Positions 45,771-59,164 are shown, counted from the stretch's first letter. The stretch is 64,000 bases of DNA from Pycnopodia helianthoides (GCA_032158295.1 CM063253.1:7347001-7411000), one strand, 5' to 3'. Numbers and translations: made by a program. Notes: a model not told the origin generated them from the letters alone.

Positions 45771-46098
45771 TAGGGCCCACTTATTTTGCTCTGCTTACCA
45801 CAAAATTCTGCGCTTACTGTCACCCTTCACTGCCTGCAGGGTTAGCGCCGAATTTCAGCACTTGCTGTGTAAGTAAAGATTGTTACTTTAGTAACCTGGG
45901 CCCGATTTCATAGAGCTGCTTAAAAGCAGAGAAATTACGCTAACCAAATTTCTGCTAAGCTACCCTTTGTGCTTAAAGCAGCTCTGTAAATATGGGCCCT
46001 GAAGGAAGCAAGCGCACTTGAACAAAACTTTCTTGGTGACCTAATGAAGTATTATGATGTTTTGCTGACTGTAAGCATGGCCATGAAATTGGGCCCCG
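45771..46098. mobile_element. MITE family B copy containing a nested family A copy
   Basis: Outer ends GGGCCCACTTATTTTGCTCT and GGCCATGAAATTGGGCCC. The inner family A element is 45898-45999. Confidence 0.65.
45898..45999. mobile_element. Short MITE family A copy, nested
   Basis: GGGCCCGATTTCATAGAGCT at the left is inverted at the right (AGCTCTGTAAATATGGGCCC), about 102 bp. Confidence 0.75.
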
Positions 46099-46710
46099 AG
46101 TTTTTTTTTTTCAACAATTTTTTTAATAACAAAGCAAGGTAAAATAATGTGATTACAGATACGAAGCTCCCCCTTAATGGTATGTAGTTAGCATCGATCG
46201 TAACCTCCCCTGTTGATTCAATTCTATCTGTATATCAATTTGTCCTCCATATAGGAAGTCAATTGCTGTAGCGATTGAGGCATGGACCAATTTAATACAG
46301 GAAGTACTCAAGGAAGGGCACAGTGGGTTCACTCTGATGATACTTCACTCTTGTATCCATGTAGTATTTAAAAACAAAATTGAAAGTGGTGCGAATAGGG
46401 TTTGACGAAGTGGAACTGATGTCAGTAGTGAAACAAAACACTGCTACAGCGTACTAACATAAAGCAACAGTTTGAAAGTAACTTTCATTTTAATTGTCGT
46501 ATTGGAACATTCTGAAGAGTCGGCCTGGCCATACCCAGAGGGCAGTGTCACAGATTCGCCAAAAGTTTTACCGAGCAAAGTATCTATGCTCCTACAGAGC
46601 ACAATGTCACGCTGTGCGGTGAATTGAATGGAGGCCTTTGTCCTGGGAAAAGGACTTTTACAGCACGGCGTGGCATGGTCTTTTTAGTTGGTTCATCTTT
46701 CTGTCGTACA

Positions 46711-47120
46711 TTATCAACACTATTGGCTGTAGGTATGAAACGTGTATTAAAGCTCCCAACCCTCTCGAATCATGTTCGAGAGGGTCCCTTAAGCCCAGTT
46801 CTTACTTCCTGCGAATGTGAATGCGAAGCGAATATTGATGTCACAAATTCGCAACGAATAATTCGCAGCAGTTGAGCTGTACTCAACTCTTGCGAATTAT
46901 TCGCAGCGAAAACAGAATAGTGGCGTCAATACTCGCTTCGCATTCGCAGGAAGTATGAACCGGGCTTTATACAGTATCCCCATCGGAAGTGAAGGTTGGC
47001 ATTATTAATGCTATTGGCTGTAGATGTATGAAACATAATGTAGTTAAAGCTCCCAACTCCTGCCCATCATGTTCAAAGGGTCCCTCATACAGTGTCCCCA
47101 TCAGGCGCGGAGGTTGGCAT
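46711..47120 (+). repeat. Local tandem duplication
   Basis: CTATTGGCTGTAG, TTAAAGCTCCCAAC, CATGTTC, AGGGTCCCT and GGTTGGCATT recur in order in both halves (about 46725-47003 and 47013-47120). The first half is enlarged by a MITE. Confidence 0.8.
46792..46966. mobile_element. MITE family E with TTA target duplication (PIF/Harbinger-like)
   Basis: About 45-bp inverted ends beginning AGCCCAGTTC and AGCCCGGTTC, with TTA on both sides (46789-46791 and 46967-46969). A 3-bp TTA/TAA duplication is typical of PIF/Harbinger. Confidence 0.75.
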
Positions 47121-47535
47121 TGAAACAGGGTTGACAATTGATAGAATGCTTGCAGAGGATCTGGACGAGGCTGCTCAGTAATTTTCAATCATGTTTTTTT
47201 TAAAATTTGTAATTGGGCCCTGGTGTCAAATTTGTCTTTACACTATGGTGTCCTGTCATGCCTGGATGTAAAGTGCAATTTGATATAATGCTTACAAAAC
47301 ATGCAAGATGCATGCACTGTACAGTTCAACAAATCTCAATTACACACATGTTCTTGTGTAATTGGTGTTCAAATGATGAATTGCTGGCCAGCCCCTCCCC
47401 CCCCCCAACAACATGGACTCCACCACATTACAATGATTAAACACTCCAATCATTGCAAGCACGCAATCCACAGACTAGAGAGAGCCAAACATGGATTATG
47501 AGCTGCTGTATTTCTAGAAACCCTGCAATCATTAA

Positions 47536-47935
47536 AGGCACGGTACACGTTTGGTAATTGGAGCCTACTGATTGTGCTAATCACTATAAAAATCTAGGTA
47601 CATACACCTGTACAATAAAACTAACCTGTGAAAATTTCACTTCAAAAGGTGGTTGCGTTTTTGAGATATCACCGAAAAACCGGAGTGAATATTTACACGC
47701 CTAGGAAGAATATTCCCCATCTAGAAATACACAGTCTGAGAAGCGTTTCTGACAAAAACGCTTCTCAGATTTAAATTTTGGGGAATGAAAAGTGATATAT
47801 TTTTCATAACCGTAGTACTTTGAAGTTAAAAGTTTTCTCAAAATTCATTATACTACCCAAAGCTGCTGTCCTTCTTACCAAGTAAGTTTTTATTGCCATA
47901 ATTTTCAGAGTCATTACCAAACGTGTACTGTGCCT
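47536..47935. mobile_element. TTAA MITE, subfamily C1, full length
   Basis: TTAA at 47532-47535 and 47936-47939. Ends AGGCACGGTACACGTTTGG and its inverse differ at one base. A central hairpin (CTGAGAAGCGTTTCTG) is at about 47740-47770. Confidence 0.9.
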
Positions 47936-48229
47936 TTAAAGCTAACGTGTGCTTAGTGTCTATCAGCATGTGGTGTCTTGTGGGGTATATGTGATTTATA
48001 ACATCCTTGGAGGCTTCATTAGGATCTTAAAGGTTTGGGGTAGAGAGCTGAAATTGGAAAGCCTTCTCTGTTGGAACTTCAAGATGTCCGTGAAGCTCTG
48101 TGGGATGGCCTTGCTCAGAATAAGAGTAATGATACACAGTTATCATGGCGCTTTATCACACCTGAAGGGCATCTCAATGCCCTTGATTATTGTTTCTATT
48201 ATTTTTTCAGATGTGCAGTGCAATATGAA

Positions 48230-48545
48230 ATGATCAGACACGTTTTTTAAATATTTGTAAGCACCTTGTTTACAAGATGCTGCAGCGCAGACTGAATGCT
48301 GCCAATCATGCCAGAAACAGCGGGGTAAACCCCTTTCTTTTAATGATAAGTCTACGGGGTTGTTTTACTTGTATTACACAACACCCAGGACCTGCGGCCG
48401 TACGTCCTATCCGAAAGACGCAGCAATAATAGTTAAGTGTCTTGCTTAAGGCAAGTGCCCAGACCGGGACTTGAACCCACACTCTGCTGATCAGAAACAC
48501 CGGAGCTTAAATCTAGTGTGCTCGACCGCTCGGCCACAACACACC
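48230..48545 (-). mobile_element. SINE with Leu/Ser-like tRNA head (family 1)
   Basis: The minus strand from about 48540 reads GTGGCCGAGCGGTCGAGCAC and later box B GGTTCAAGTCC, then the body block TTGTGTAATACAAG. Related copies: 54210-54300, 61790-62195 and the truncated 802-1085. Confidence 0.8.
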
Positions 48546-48955
48546 ATTTAACTAGTTCTTCTCAAGACTTAAAAAACATTTCTCTGCAACACATCCACCC
48601 GTTCCACCCACACTTTTTCCAAGAATAGAATCTGTTGAAACTTGCTCCAAGAAACTAACAATGGGAGAGAAGTCCAATCAGTCGGAAGGTCATGCGGGTT
48701 ATTCTTTCAGAGAGGGATGCTCCAGAAGAGAAATATGAAATAATTTTAACAACTTTCTTGATGAGCCGGATGTCACGGGGTGACATGCTTTCATCATTCC
48801 TGTTCCTAACCGCTAAACCATCCGTAATATAATCATTATAGCAATGCCACCAATATCCAAGAATCTCTGCTGTGTCCTCAGCTTGAGGAATGGCAGCTGT
48901 GATTGATCATCGTCGTAAAAAAATATATAAATAAAATAATTGAAGAAAAAAAATC

Positions 48956-49456
48956 TCAAATGAAACTGGCGGTCCTCGATTTTTGTCGATGAAAAAAAAC
49001 CTTGATTTCTTTCGTATCCAGTGAGGCTCCAATTAGAGGAGCAGGAACCAGATCCAGCATCCTGTGGTGTCTTCGTTCCAGGGGTGCTGGTTTAAGAAAG
49101 CAGAAAACTTGACCTCCGAAGATGCCTACGGGATGACTTGGTGGTGTAGGGGATGACTTGGTGGTGTACGGTTGCCACCAAACACGCCCCTTTGGCTTTG
49201 GTTTCGTTGATGGGAAACCAGTGGGTGGTTGTGAGGCATCAACCCCCCTCCCCCCTTTCTCTTTTAACTGAGAAGAATGTGTCGGGCTGAGGTTGCCTGG
49301 AGGGAGGAGGTTATGAAAAAACATAGACCCTTGGGTGACCTCGTAGGATGCTTCTCCTGTTGTAACAACTTCAAGAAGCTTTGGTTGTTGGTTGACAAGC
49401 TCTACATTTGTACCTGTAGTGGATGGGTGGTACAATGTACATGGAAGTGTGTACAC
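48956..49456 (-). other. Unassigned 166-codon open frame
   Basis: Longest open frame in the window (M at 49456), Pro/Lys-rich in the middle. No family recognised. A 20-bp direct duplication (49131-49170) lies inside it. It could be chance, since random sequence of this length gives frames nearly this long. Confidence 0.2.
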
Positions 49457-50196
49457 GTACAGTTTGTTGACATGAGTTAGTCCGCCATTTTGTGGAGTCG
49501 AAAATTCGGTTCTTCATGATGGCGGACCATGTTAGTTCACGAATAAAAGGAAAGCCACACAATTTTGAGGCTTGTTTGCGTGGATCATTATATTCTACTT
49601 TTAAAACATCTTTTCAACCATATTGATTTCATGACAAAACTTTTTATAAAGCGCCCAATCCAAGGCAACGTAGAAGTCCCTTTAACTATGATTTTTCACA
49701 GCACAGCCATTTTCTAATTGGTCAACGCAGTAACGGCGAAGGGTTTTAAAAGCTTCTGTCAGGGAGTTTAAAAATCTATATAATAAACAGGATTATGTAT
49801 AGAAAACATGTGAGCAAGAGGCTTTACATGTATTTATTTATTTTTTATTTGTTCATTTATCTACATTTCCAGGCAGCACACAAACAATACAACCAAAAAA
49901 TATAATTGTCAATATTTTTCAACTATATTTCTGTAAAAAAACAAAAACACTGACCTTTTACCCTTGGTGCTTCACACATGGCCAAGCATCTCTGTCACGC
50001 ATTGAGCTTTAAATTGAACAGTGTCTCACAAAACTTCTCAAGCATCACGCACAAAGACACAAATTCCCACGAGAGATTCAATTACGATAAACACAATTCA
50101 TACCATGTACAATATGTGTACTCGTACATTATTAAACCGTTCAATGCGTGTACACTCTACTGTAATGAACTTGTAAGCAAAAATTCAATTTTTTTC

Positions 50197-50385
50197 ATGG
50201 CCTTTCCCATGAAATATGCTAAACATATTAACACATGCGTACACTATTTGTTGGCAAAGGCCATTGAGTTGTGCTCTAGGCTGAAGCACAAATGCGTATA
50301 TGCGTCTAGCCCACCATCATCCACATACTGTACATTACAAGAAAGCGCGAGGTTCCCTCATTTTGCCAACCAGCTGTGTTACATG
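50197..50385. mobile_element. MITE family D, partial
   Basis: CCCATGAAATATGCTAAACA and ACACATGCGTAC at the left, ATTTTGCCAACCAGCTG near the right. The terminal repeat is lost on the right. Confidence 0.6.
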
Positions 50386-50639
50386 TAGCCTACACATAGT
50401 GTAGGTCTAATGCCACTTTGGTCACTTTTGTGGTTAGGGAATAAATCTGGTTTTAATAAAGTTACAGTACACAGTGCACAAAACACTCACGTCACATATC
50501 GTCTACAGTATGTGGATGTTTGTACAGTAAAATATCAAATTGCATGCCTTAGTAACCAACCTGTAAAATTGCAATTTGTAACCCAAAACAAAACAGAAAA
50601 ATCTATTGAAACTGCATGTTGAATTATTCAATTACTACC

Positions 50640-50850
50640 AGTTAAACTTAAATAGTTTTGAGGTCTCGAAATCAAGCATCTGAAAGCACACAACTTCGTG
50701 TGACAAGGGTGTTTTTTCTTCCATTATTATCTCGCAACTTCGACGACCAATTGAGTTCAAATTTTCACAGGTTTGTTATTTTGTGCATATGTTGAGATAC
50801 ACCAAGTGAGAAGACTGGTCTTTGACAATTACCAAAAGTGTCCAGTGTCT
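50640..50850. mobile_element. TTAA MITE C2, half copy
   Basis: Ends CCAAAAGTGTCCAGTGTCT then TTAA (50851-50854). The interior is nearly identical to the inverted copy at 42400-42540. Confidence 0.7.
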
Positions 50851-51557
50851 TTAATAAAGTATAAGTTCTTTTCACCAAACAACTAAAAGCATTTGTATGA
50901 TCAAAACAAGTAAACTCACTGTCGTCTTTATCTGACAGATAACTTTTTTATCGGCTTGTAGCTAGTAACAATTCACAGTATTTTTGACCACATGAGGGCA
51001 TGTGTGAATCAAATTTACGCGATACAAGTAAAGTTAACTCTTTGTTGTTGTGACTATTATTATTTCTTATTTGGCCATTGATAGTACATATGTACAAGAC
51101 AAAAACATGCGTGCAGTCAAGATAAGATAAAGCTGTGATTGTGATGCAAGGAAATTCAAGCCGCCAAAAATAACATGGTCAATTGTCCAGGATCCTGGAA
51201 AGGATTAACATAATAAGTGTATCAGTACATCAATTTTCCCTAATACAGTACATGCTACCATGTACCAGTATAAATGTTTTTCGATTTGCCACAGAGGCCT
51301 ACATGTATACAAAGTTGAAACTATTTTAAAACCACTTTTTTTCCTCCCTCTCTGAATTGTGACCACCTTTTTGCAACTTTTTCAGTTGTTCAGCTGATTT
51401 CCTCCTTTTTATTTACTTTTTAACAACAGTGTTTGAGAAAACTTTTAAAATTACATGTATTTAGGTCTGTGTGGTAGTTGGGTATAGTTCCTTTTTTTCT
51501 ACATCAAAGTCACATGTCTGCTAATTAATTGAAATTTTAACAGGTCGTAGGAATGGG

Positions 51558-51830
51558 GCGTGTCATGGCCCAATGGTCGAGTGCACTGGACTCAAGCACT
51601 GGTTACTAAAACATCGGGGTGTGGGTTCAAATACTGGTCCTGACACTTGTGTCCTTGAGCAAGACTCTTTTTATGTAACTATAAGTGCTTCTCTTCACCC
51701 TGGAGTAAATGGGTACATGTACCTGTGAGGGCAGGTGCTTGTGATTGGTTTAGCTTGGTGCACTACATAATTGACATGCTGTATACTCCCCAGCGAGCTG
51801 AGATGGTTTGGGGAATAAAATCAAACGGCC
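51558..51830 (+). mobile_element. tRNA-derived SINE (family 2)
   Basis: Head ATGGCCCAATGGTCGAGTGC, box B GGGTTCAAATAC, then CTTGAGCAAGACTC and ACTCCCCAGCGAGCTGAG. Inverse of 11035-11290. Confidence 0.75.
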
Positions 51831-52536
51831 CAGTGACCAGGGTAGTAATTTTTGTGCAACGTAGCATACAAATTGGTAGAAAACCCATTATTATTAATAT
51901 TGTAAATTTTCTCCTCCAAAAAACGGTGATTTACACATTTATGTCATACATAAACACTGACACTCCAAGAAGTCAAAATTCTCTACTTGAAAACAATGGT
52001 GATAACTGATATACGATGAGACATAGAGACTGTCATTAAGCTTTCTGGTTTGAGCAGTCTGTTGGAAAATTTATTCATTAGGTTTTATCACCATATGTCC
52101 ATTGACATTGAATGATGACAGTTTCTGGGTTTTTTTTACCAGGATGTGGGGACCACACACAAGTCTTTAGGTGGATAGGTGGGAAAATGTTGTGGTTGGC
52201 CAGATGACTAGAAAATGTGTTACTTGATGCGTATTTTATGGGACAATTTCATAAAGCTGTTTACTGGTAATCAAATTGTTGTGCGAAGCAGAAAAACATG
52301 CGCAAGAGCTCATGAAGGATCAAGAAGACTTGATAGCGGATGGTGTGCAACTGTGCATTTACAATGGAGTTGCATAGATGCACCCCTCAATCATCTGTCT
52401 GCAGGAACTGCCACTTATTATGCCAGCAAGTTAGCGTGCCTCTTGATTTGCTTAAACAGTTATTAGGAAATAGAAAATCTGCTAATGGTGGTCCGTAAGC
52501 GGAAAATGTCTGCTTAGATGTTTGATGAAATCGGCT

Positions 52537-52563
52537 TTGATTTGATTTGATTTGATTTGATTC
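52537..52563 (+). repeat. (TTTGA)n microsatellite
   Basis: Five perfect TTTGA units. Confidence 0.9.
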
Positions 52564-54204
52564 GGATAAAAGACGGCAAGAGCACGGCAAAAAAACATAT
52601 TCAGTGACAGGAGGATAACAATAGAAATAAATAAACAACAGTAGAAAACGAGAAAGAAAACCTGCACGAAATCATCCAACGATAGCCCCCATAAAGCCAA
52701 TAACTTTACAAATTTACATACATTGTACAAATAGGTGTGTAAGTAACCATATTGTATCAAATTGTTAAGGTACAAAACTGTACATGTGCTGGTACACACA
52801 TGTTTGCTGACCCTGAAAATCAAGGGCTTTTCTTTGCCAGCCCATTGTTAGGACTTTTTTTAAAGCGGCATTCCTCATTGGTTTCGTACACGAAAGGGAA
52901 GTGAGGTCAAATGTCTTCGCGTTGTAAAATAAATCCGGATCCGTTTCGTTAAGGTCCTCGGTTTCAATGGGTCTAGACAAGCTCACATACAAGCATTACA
53001 AACCAAGTGTGGACCTGAGAACAAATGAGGTCCACACAATGTTAGGGACTTGAAACACTGGAACCTCCACACAGTGGTAAAGAAAATTTTTTTTTTTAAG
53101 GAACAGAACAAAGGAATGTCCACAGAGTGTACATCAAAGAGTAACTGTACACACGTGTTTATTGTCATCAGGTTTGGGTTCGTTGTATGTAGATAAGGAA
53201 AACAGAACCACAATTTTTTTTTTATGTCAAAGAAATAACGCATTATTTTTTTCTGTAAAACTCAAGAATATACAGATTTTATTCAACAATTCAAATCTAG
53301 CACATTCTTTAAGTTTGTTTTGTTTGTAACAGAAGGCTGGAAACAAATTATGTGTAATCCTTCAAGATTGACGATTTTTAGAAGTTAGTCATCTTAAAAT
53401 CTCAGCTTTGTAGATCAACAGCATAGGGCATGGATCATTAATCTATTCCTCAAAGCTGTCATTTCCCAACGTATCCACAAAGTGTACCGTGAAGCTTGGT
53501 TAACACCTTACTGATAACCACCACAAGCCCCCCTCCATTCTTTCCCTTCCAACCTTCCCTCATTCAACCCTCCCTCATTCACTCCGAAAATCATCTTTAA
53601 AACACCGATCATATCCAGTCATGATTGATATCTGATATTGTAACTGATCATCAGGACGAGCAGCGGAACCAGCTCTCAACAAGATAATAAACTCAGCGTC
53701 TCCACGTGGTGTTTCAAGTCAACCATCGTCAACTTTAGCGCAAGGAAGATAGTTGACGGGTTGATGTACGTGTACATGTAGTGGAAACTGGTTGGAAGAT
53801 CTTCATTAAAGGGTGTACATCAGAAAACACCTGGTCGGGGAATTTTCTAGAAGATCTGTAGATGTCATTTTTATTTAGTACAGGAGTACATTGCAGACCA
53901 CAAAGTACGTTTAGATGTAAACATAGGATCACTATGTAGGCCTAGTCTGTTATTAATGACTAGATCTGCAAATTTATACTGTGTTCCAAATTCCTTGCAT
54001 TTTGGACAGGGCATGAGGCATATGTTTTTGGATATATACTGTGCTGCGTTGGTTAAGGATTAAGGGTAAATGGTATGATATGAAAAAATTGGTTTTTGGA
54101 CGTGAGTACACTCTTTCTGATCACTGTATACTTGTTTGTGTGTGTTAGCCTTCGAGAAAGACCCAGCTAGGATCGAAACATCTAGAACCATTAACTATTT
54201 TTTT

Positions 54205-54300
54205 GCATTAAAACACGAGTGCCACGACAGGGACTCAAACCCAAACTCTGCTGATCACAAACACCAGAGCTTGAGTCTGGTGCTCTTCACCCAAAACCCA
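54205..54300 (-). mobile_element. SINE family 1 head fragment
   Basis: The minus strand shows AGCACCAGACTCAAGCTC, box B-like GGTTTGAGTCC and GCAGAGT words as in 48460-48530. Confidence 0.65.
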
Positions 54301-57077
54301 ATTGTTTAATCCAAAGTAAGTCACAAAGTCCAAGTAAGTCATGTATGTGTTACATGAAAGTGAGTTAAAAACCCTCACAAAACAGAAACTAAAAAAGCTT
54401 TGAAACTAAAAAAAAGTGGAGCTTTCAGGGGAAATTTTCACAGGATGTTTTTTTGTAAACTGATAGGGAAAGAATGCTTTCCTGACAACCAGTGATGTAT
54501 TATCACAGTATGCGTACCTTCAGTAAATTATTAGGCAATGCATGTAACGGCATGAACCGGGGCAACATATCGAGCTGTTATGGTATGGGCACTTTGTAAC
54601 TACATTAGACTCCATTGTCACTGCATGGAGGTCGTGAATGTTTTTTTTATTTATCAAGTCTGCCATTATATTCATGTACAGGCTGTATGCAAATTGTCTA
54701 TTGTGTCTGCTCAAAAGGTTCATACAGCTGTGTTAAAAAAAAAAAAATGTACTCCATGTTGTCTTCTACTGTAGTGTATGTGTGGTGCCCTCTAATCATG
54801 CACATTATAGGCTACACTACATACATGTATTTTAGACAAAGACACTATTGCCACATGATTTCAACAACAATGGTTCGTACAAATTTTGTGTTTTCAGGAA
54901 AATTTGTTAGTTGATCTTATGAGTGTGTGCTGTGGCCAGGGCTAGTGGCTGCAGTGGGGTGTAGATTTGTAACGATGCAGTGTTCTAGCAATAGTCAATG
55001 CCAACACACAGTCCCTATGGGCGGATTTAACCAGCCATGGATACTGCTCGGACTTGCTGTATGGGTTTTACAGTAGTTTACATGTTTGTGACTAGTTGAG
55101 GGATAAGGTGGAGTCTCAGAACATTGTAATGGTGTCCAATCAGAGTCAGGGCTTAAAATTTACACTGGATTAATGGCCAGAGGCCAGTGATTATAGATAG
55201 CATCGGGCCAGTAAAGTCGTGAGTGGACAAGTCGGGCGGTCTTGTGTTTTTTTGTTCAAATGCTGACTTTCAGCATCTTCAGTCGGATAAATCTGTTTCA
55301 GTTTTGTCGAGTATTGAAGAGATCTTACCCATAATACAAATGAGATCAATCTTCTCCAAGTTCTTGATCAAATTTTAAAAAGTTCAAGTGTTAAACTGTG
55401 CAGGAATTTTGTTATTCTCGTTTCAACTCTAGTCTTGTAAAAAAGAAAATCTGGTCCAGTAAACAATCTGAGCTAGAAGCCCTGCAGTCTTGTGGATTTT
55501 CCCCCCCAATTTCGAGCCATGCCAGTATGTTTAGATTATTCTGCCCTGCATAAAAAGTGGTGTCGGCAAGGTATAAATTCACGCTTTATCCCCTGATCGG
55601 AGTTTTCTCCATTAGATGATGTCATAATCACGTTAGTGTCTGTCTCGTCCGGCACTCCCCTCTAGAGATCGGTTAATTTCAAAAACATTATCCCGTGTGT
55701 CAAGCAACATTGCCTTCTCTGGGGAACTAATTACCCTGTGCCAATTTCTGTTTGGCTTTCAATGACTTGCTGGACTTTGAAGCTCTTCTGAGCGAGTTTT
55801 CAGACAAACTGGCGAGTGGGGAACCATCTGTGGGGGGGGGGGTCGTATTTGAAGTGACAGTACCTGGAACAACAGTCACAGCCGAAGTGACAGAGCGTTG
55901 CCGTCCCTACAACCTTTGATTGATATCCAATAATAATTTCCTTTGTGAAGTTATTACTTTGCTTCCATCCTTTATTAGTTGATAAATACACACCATCCAG
56001 CCGACCTTTGATAATTTCATCAGATTAGGGGGATCCTGTTGAAGTGGAAATAATCAAATACTTTAGAAAAGGTTTTTTGAAAGTTGACCAGTGCAGGCAT
56101 CTGATAGCTGAAACATGTTTTTTGTTGGTAGTTGAAATACTCAACTTTTGTGATACAAATTTTTTTTTTAAATTTGTATCTTCCCTTTTTTTGTGTACTT
56201 GTAATGTTTTTAAGATTGTGAATTTAAAATGCAATTGGGTCGTGAAAATGCAAAATTTTGAATGTTTAAAAAAAATATATATACCAACATAAACCAAACC
56301 ATACATTGTAGAAGCAACATTTCGTGATTTGAGGGTCTTGCTACATAATTTACTTATTAATTTTTCTTCCATTTTTCCCCACTACTTTTTCAAGTATTTC
56401 TCTGGAGGATTGGTACTGGTATGAACGTTATAATCAGTTGGAGTCTTCAGACACGCTTTAAATAATTTCTTTGACTTTGAGGTCGACGTAATTCTCTGCT
56501 TGACTGGTATGAGTCAGAGCTTTCAGATTGAAATAAAAATTATTTTCTGTACTGGTTATTAATCCTGCATTTTGTCAAGAAAAAGCTAAACACCTAGGTT
56601 TGTATTTATTCATTTGTTTCAGCAGTTGAAATACTGGGGTGGGTGAGGGGGGGGGGGTGGGTGGCCCTCAATGCCTGTTAGGGAACAGGTGCATGGGCAT
56701 GTACATGTATAGCAGGAAGTCTCTGTCAACAAACCAATTCATTTATTTGAACGGTAATTTATTTTATCTTGTTATAAAGCCCTTCCTTACATTGGGAATG
56801 GGAGTAAACACACACATTGTATGATCTGTCATATCCAATATAGAGACATCAAAGCTTCCTGAGATCAGGAGTTCGGATGATTAATGCAATCGTCTCCCCT
56901 ACAATTGATCGTTTAATCAACACAGCAATAATGGAAACAACCGGCCCGGCGCTGCGCTTTCATCACATGATCCAGACTCCCGGAGCAGGACTCTGTGGAG
57001 CCTAGCCCGGTAGTCATGCAGAGCCCTGGGATTCGTTTAAAGTATCTCTTGACAAATCGGTCGGAGAAATGGGGAAA

Positions 57078-57106
57078 GAGCGAGAGAGAGAGAGAGAGAG
57101 AGCTTG
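57078..57106 (+). repeat. (GA)n microsatellite
   Basis: About 12 GA units. Confidence 0.9.
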
Positions 57107-57444
57107 GGAGATGAAATCCTCAGCAGGGTAATGTGAGCTGTCGACAGCAAGTGGTCCAAATTACTGTGGATTGGCTTTAGGGACCCGTCTAATGAGATTG
57201 AGTGGATTTAATAAGTTCTTGAGTTAAAGTTTAATTTCAGAGACCTTCAATACATCGTAACATCATTTAGCTGTGTACATGGCCGGTTTTTAAAACAAAG
57301 TGTTGTTTTGATTTAAATGCATTGATTTTTTTTACCCTCGAGGAGAGTCAAAATTGTCATTATTTATTGAAGGAAAAAAAAAAGCAACTGGACACAATAC
57401 AGTGCACCATGCATTTGTGGAAATGAGGGGAGTTTTTATAACAA

Positions 57445-57620
57445 GTAATAATAAACCACAAGGGAAACTGACTGGGTAAAATTTAATTAATGTTGGGCTG
57501 AACAAAGAAAAATTGACTAGAGCGTGATTAACGTGCCGTCACTCTACCAACTGAGCTATCTAGCCCTAATATTGGCGGTCTCCCTATTTCTGTGTTCGGG
57601 GTGCCGATTCAGAAGTCAAG
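57445..57620 (-). mobile_element. Inverted relative of the 43.3-kb tRNA-headed element
   Basis: The minus strand contains GGGCTAGATAGCTCAGTTGG and ACCGCCAATATT upstream, with an internal deletion across box B. It also carries CCACAAGGGAAACTGACTGG as at 12570. Confidence 0.7.
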
Positions 57621-58319
57621 TTTGTATAAATTCAGATTTATATTTCACACCCCCTCGTTAAATGCTCATAAAAATGATCCCCCCCCCCTATAATTTCAAA
57701 AATACTCATTTTTATAATCAATAACACAGACTACTATGTTGCTCTTTTCATGTGTGACACTTGTTTTGTTTTGTTTTTAAACCAATTTTCTATTGAGCCA
57801 CTAAAAATTATTAAAATATTAAAAAAAAATATTCTCAACTCAATGTGCAAACCTTTTAGATATATATTAATGTGAAATTAATCAACTCTGTCAGACATTG
57901 CTGAACAAAAAATTGTCTTGGAAAATTTATAAATCGATTTCCTCTAGACATACTGACGACAGGCACAAAGAACACAAACATGTAGGCCCTGCATGTCACG
58001 CAGACACTAAGTGCAGTCATTGATTTGTTCTTGAAAAGCCTTTTTTTTTTTTCAGTGTGAACTAAATTATTTTCATTGCAACATAAAATGTCCACACTTT
58101 TTGTGGGTGTTAAGCGGCCTGACATTATGCAAATAAAAACCCTTTCCGAGAACTCTGACCAGTCTTTACACAGAGTGACTCATCCCATGGAGTCGTACAG
58201 GGGTAGGCTGCATGTATCGCTGCATATCAGGAGCGACCATGCCATCGTCGTTGTTTACTCTCAGGTACAATGGTGCAATTATTATCATAATCAAGCTGTA
58301 ACTACATTTTAGTCTTTAA

Positions 58320-58726
58320 AGGAACATTACAGAATTGGTTTTTGCTAACAAAACAGTTGCTGGCAGTGTACATGTACATGTGTAAGCACTTTATGTAATC
58401 CACCATATACATGTACATAAACTGACAAACCTGTGGAAGTTTGAGATCCATCGGCCATCTGGGTCACGAGAAAATAGGGAAAAACCGATTACACATTTGC
58501 ATGAAATCATATAGATTCAACAAATTAATAAAACGCTCACTGAGCGATAAACTCCAATCGGAAAATTAGTTTATTCATTTCTCATCAAATATGGCATTTC
58601 AGACAGAAATATTTCAAGGGATGTTTTCTAATATCATCATCATTAGACCGTGTAAGTTTTATGTAAATCTGGTATAAAAAAAGTATATTTTACAAGTTTT
58701 TTTCTTACCAATTCTGTAATGTTCCT
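58320..58726. mobile_element. TTAA MITE, subfamily C3, full length
   Basis: TTAA at 58316-58319 and 58727-58730. Same perfect inverted ends as 34357-34737, with short ACATGTAC expansions near the left. Confidence 0.9.
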
Positions 58727-59164
58727 TTAAGGTACAGCTTCAATCATAAGGGTGAGACACAGTCCGATATGAGATGTGGGAATATTTCAATTTCATTCTA
58801 TTATTTCCAAGAAACGTGCAAAAAATAACATGTGAAAATCACCACATCAAATCATTTTGAATCAATTAATCTTGATTATGTCCACAAAGGGGTAACTAAA
58901 ATGATCGCATACAGTAAAAACATTGAAACATTAAAAACATTAACAGCAGTTCTTACACAGTTACAAGAAAAGTCAATAAAAAGCAAGCTAAAATAACACA
59001 ATTGCATTTATAAAAGCAATACATGTAAGTATATTAAGAAAATACAACCTGGTGTCTGGACAATTCAATTTGTAATTAACATAGAAAAGTGAGATTGTGA
59101 AGCATTGAGGTGTGTTATTGCACGAGCAATAAAGGAGGACATCAGTCACATTTTTCTGGGCCAG

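Noticed and set aside
58076..58312. Plus-strand ORF ending at a CAG|GTACAA donor as a coding exon
   Set aside because: No acceptor with a good pyrimidine tract in phase and no recognisable domain.
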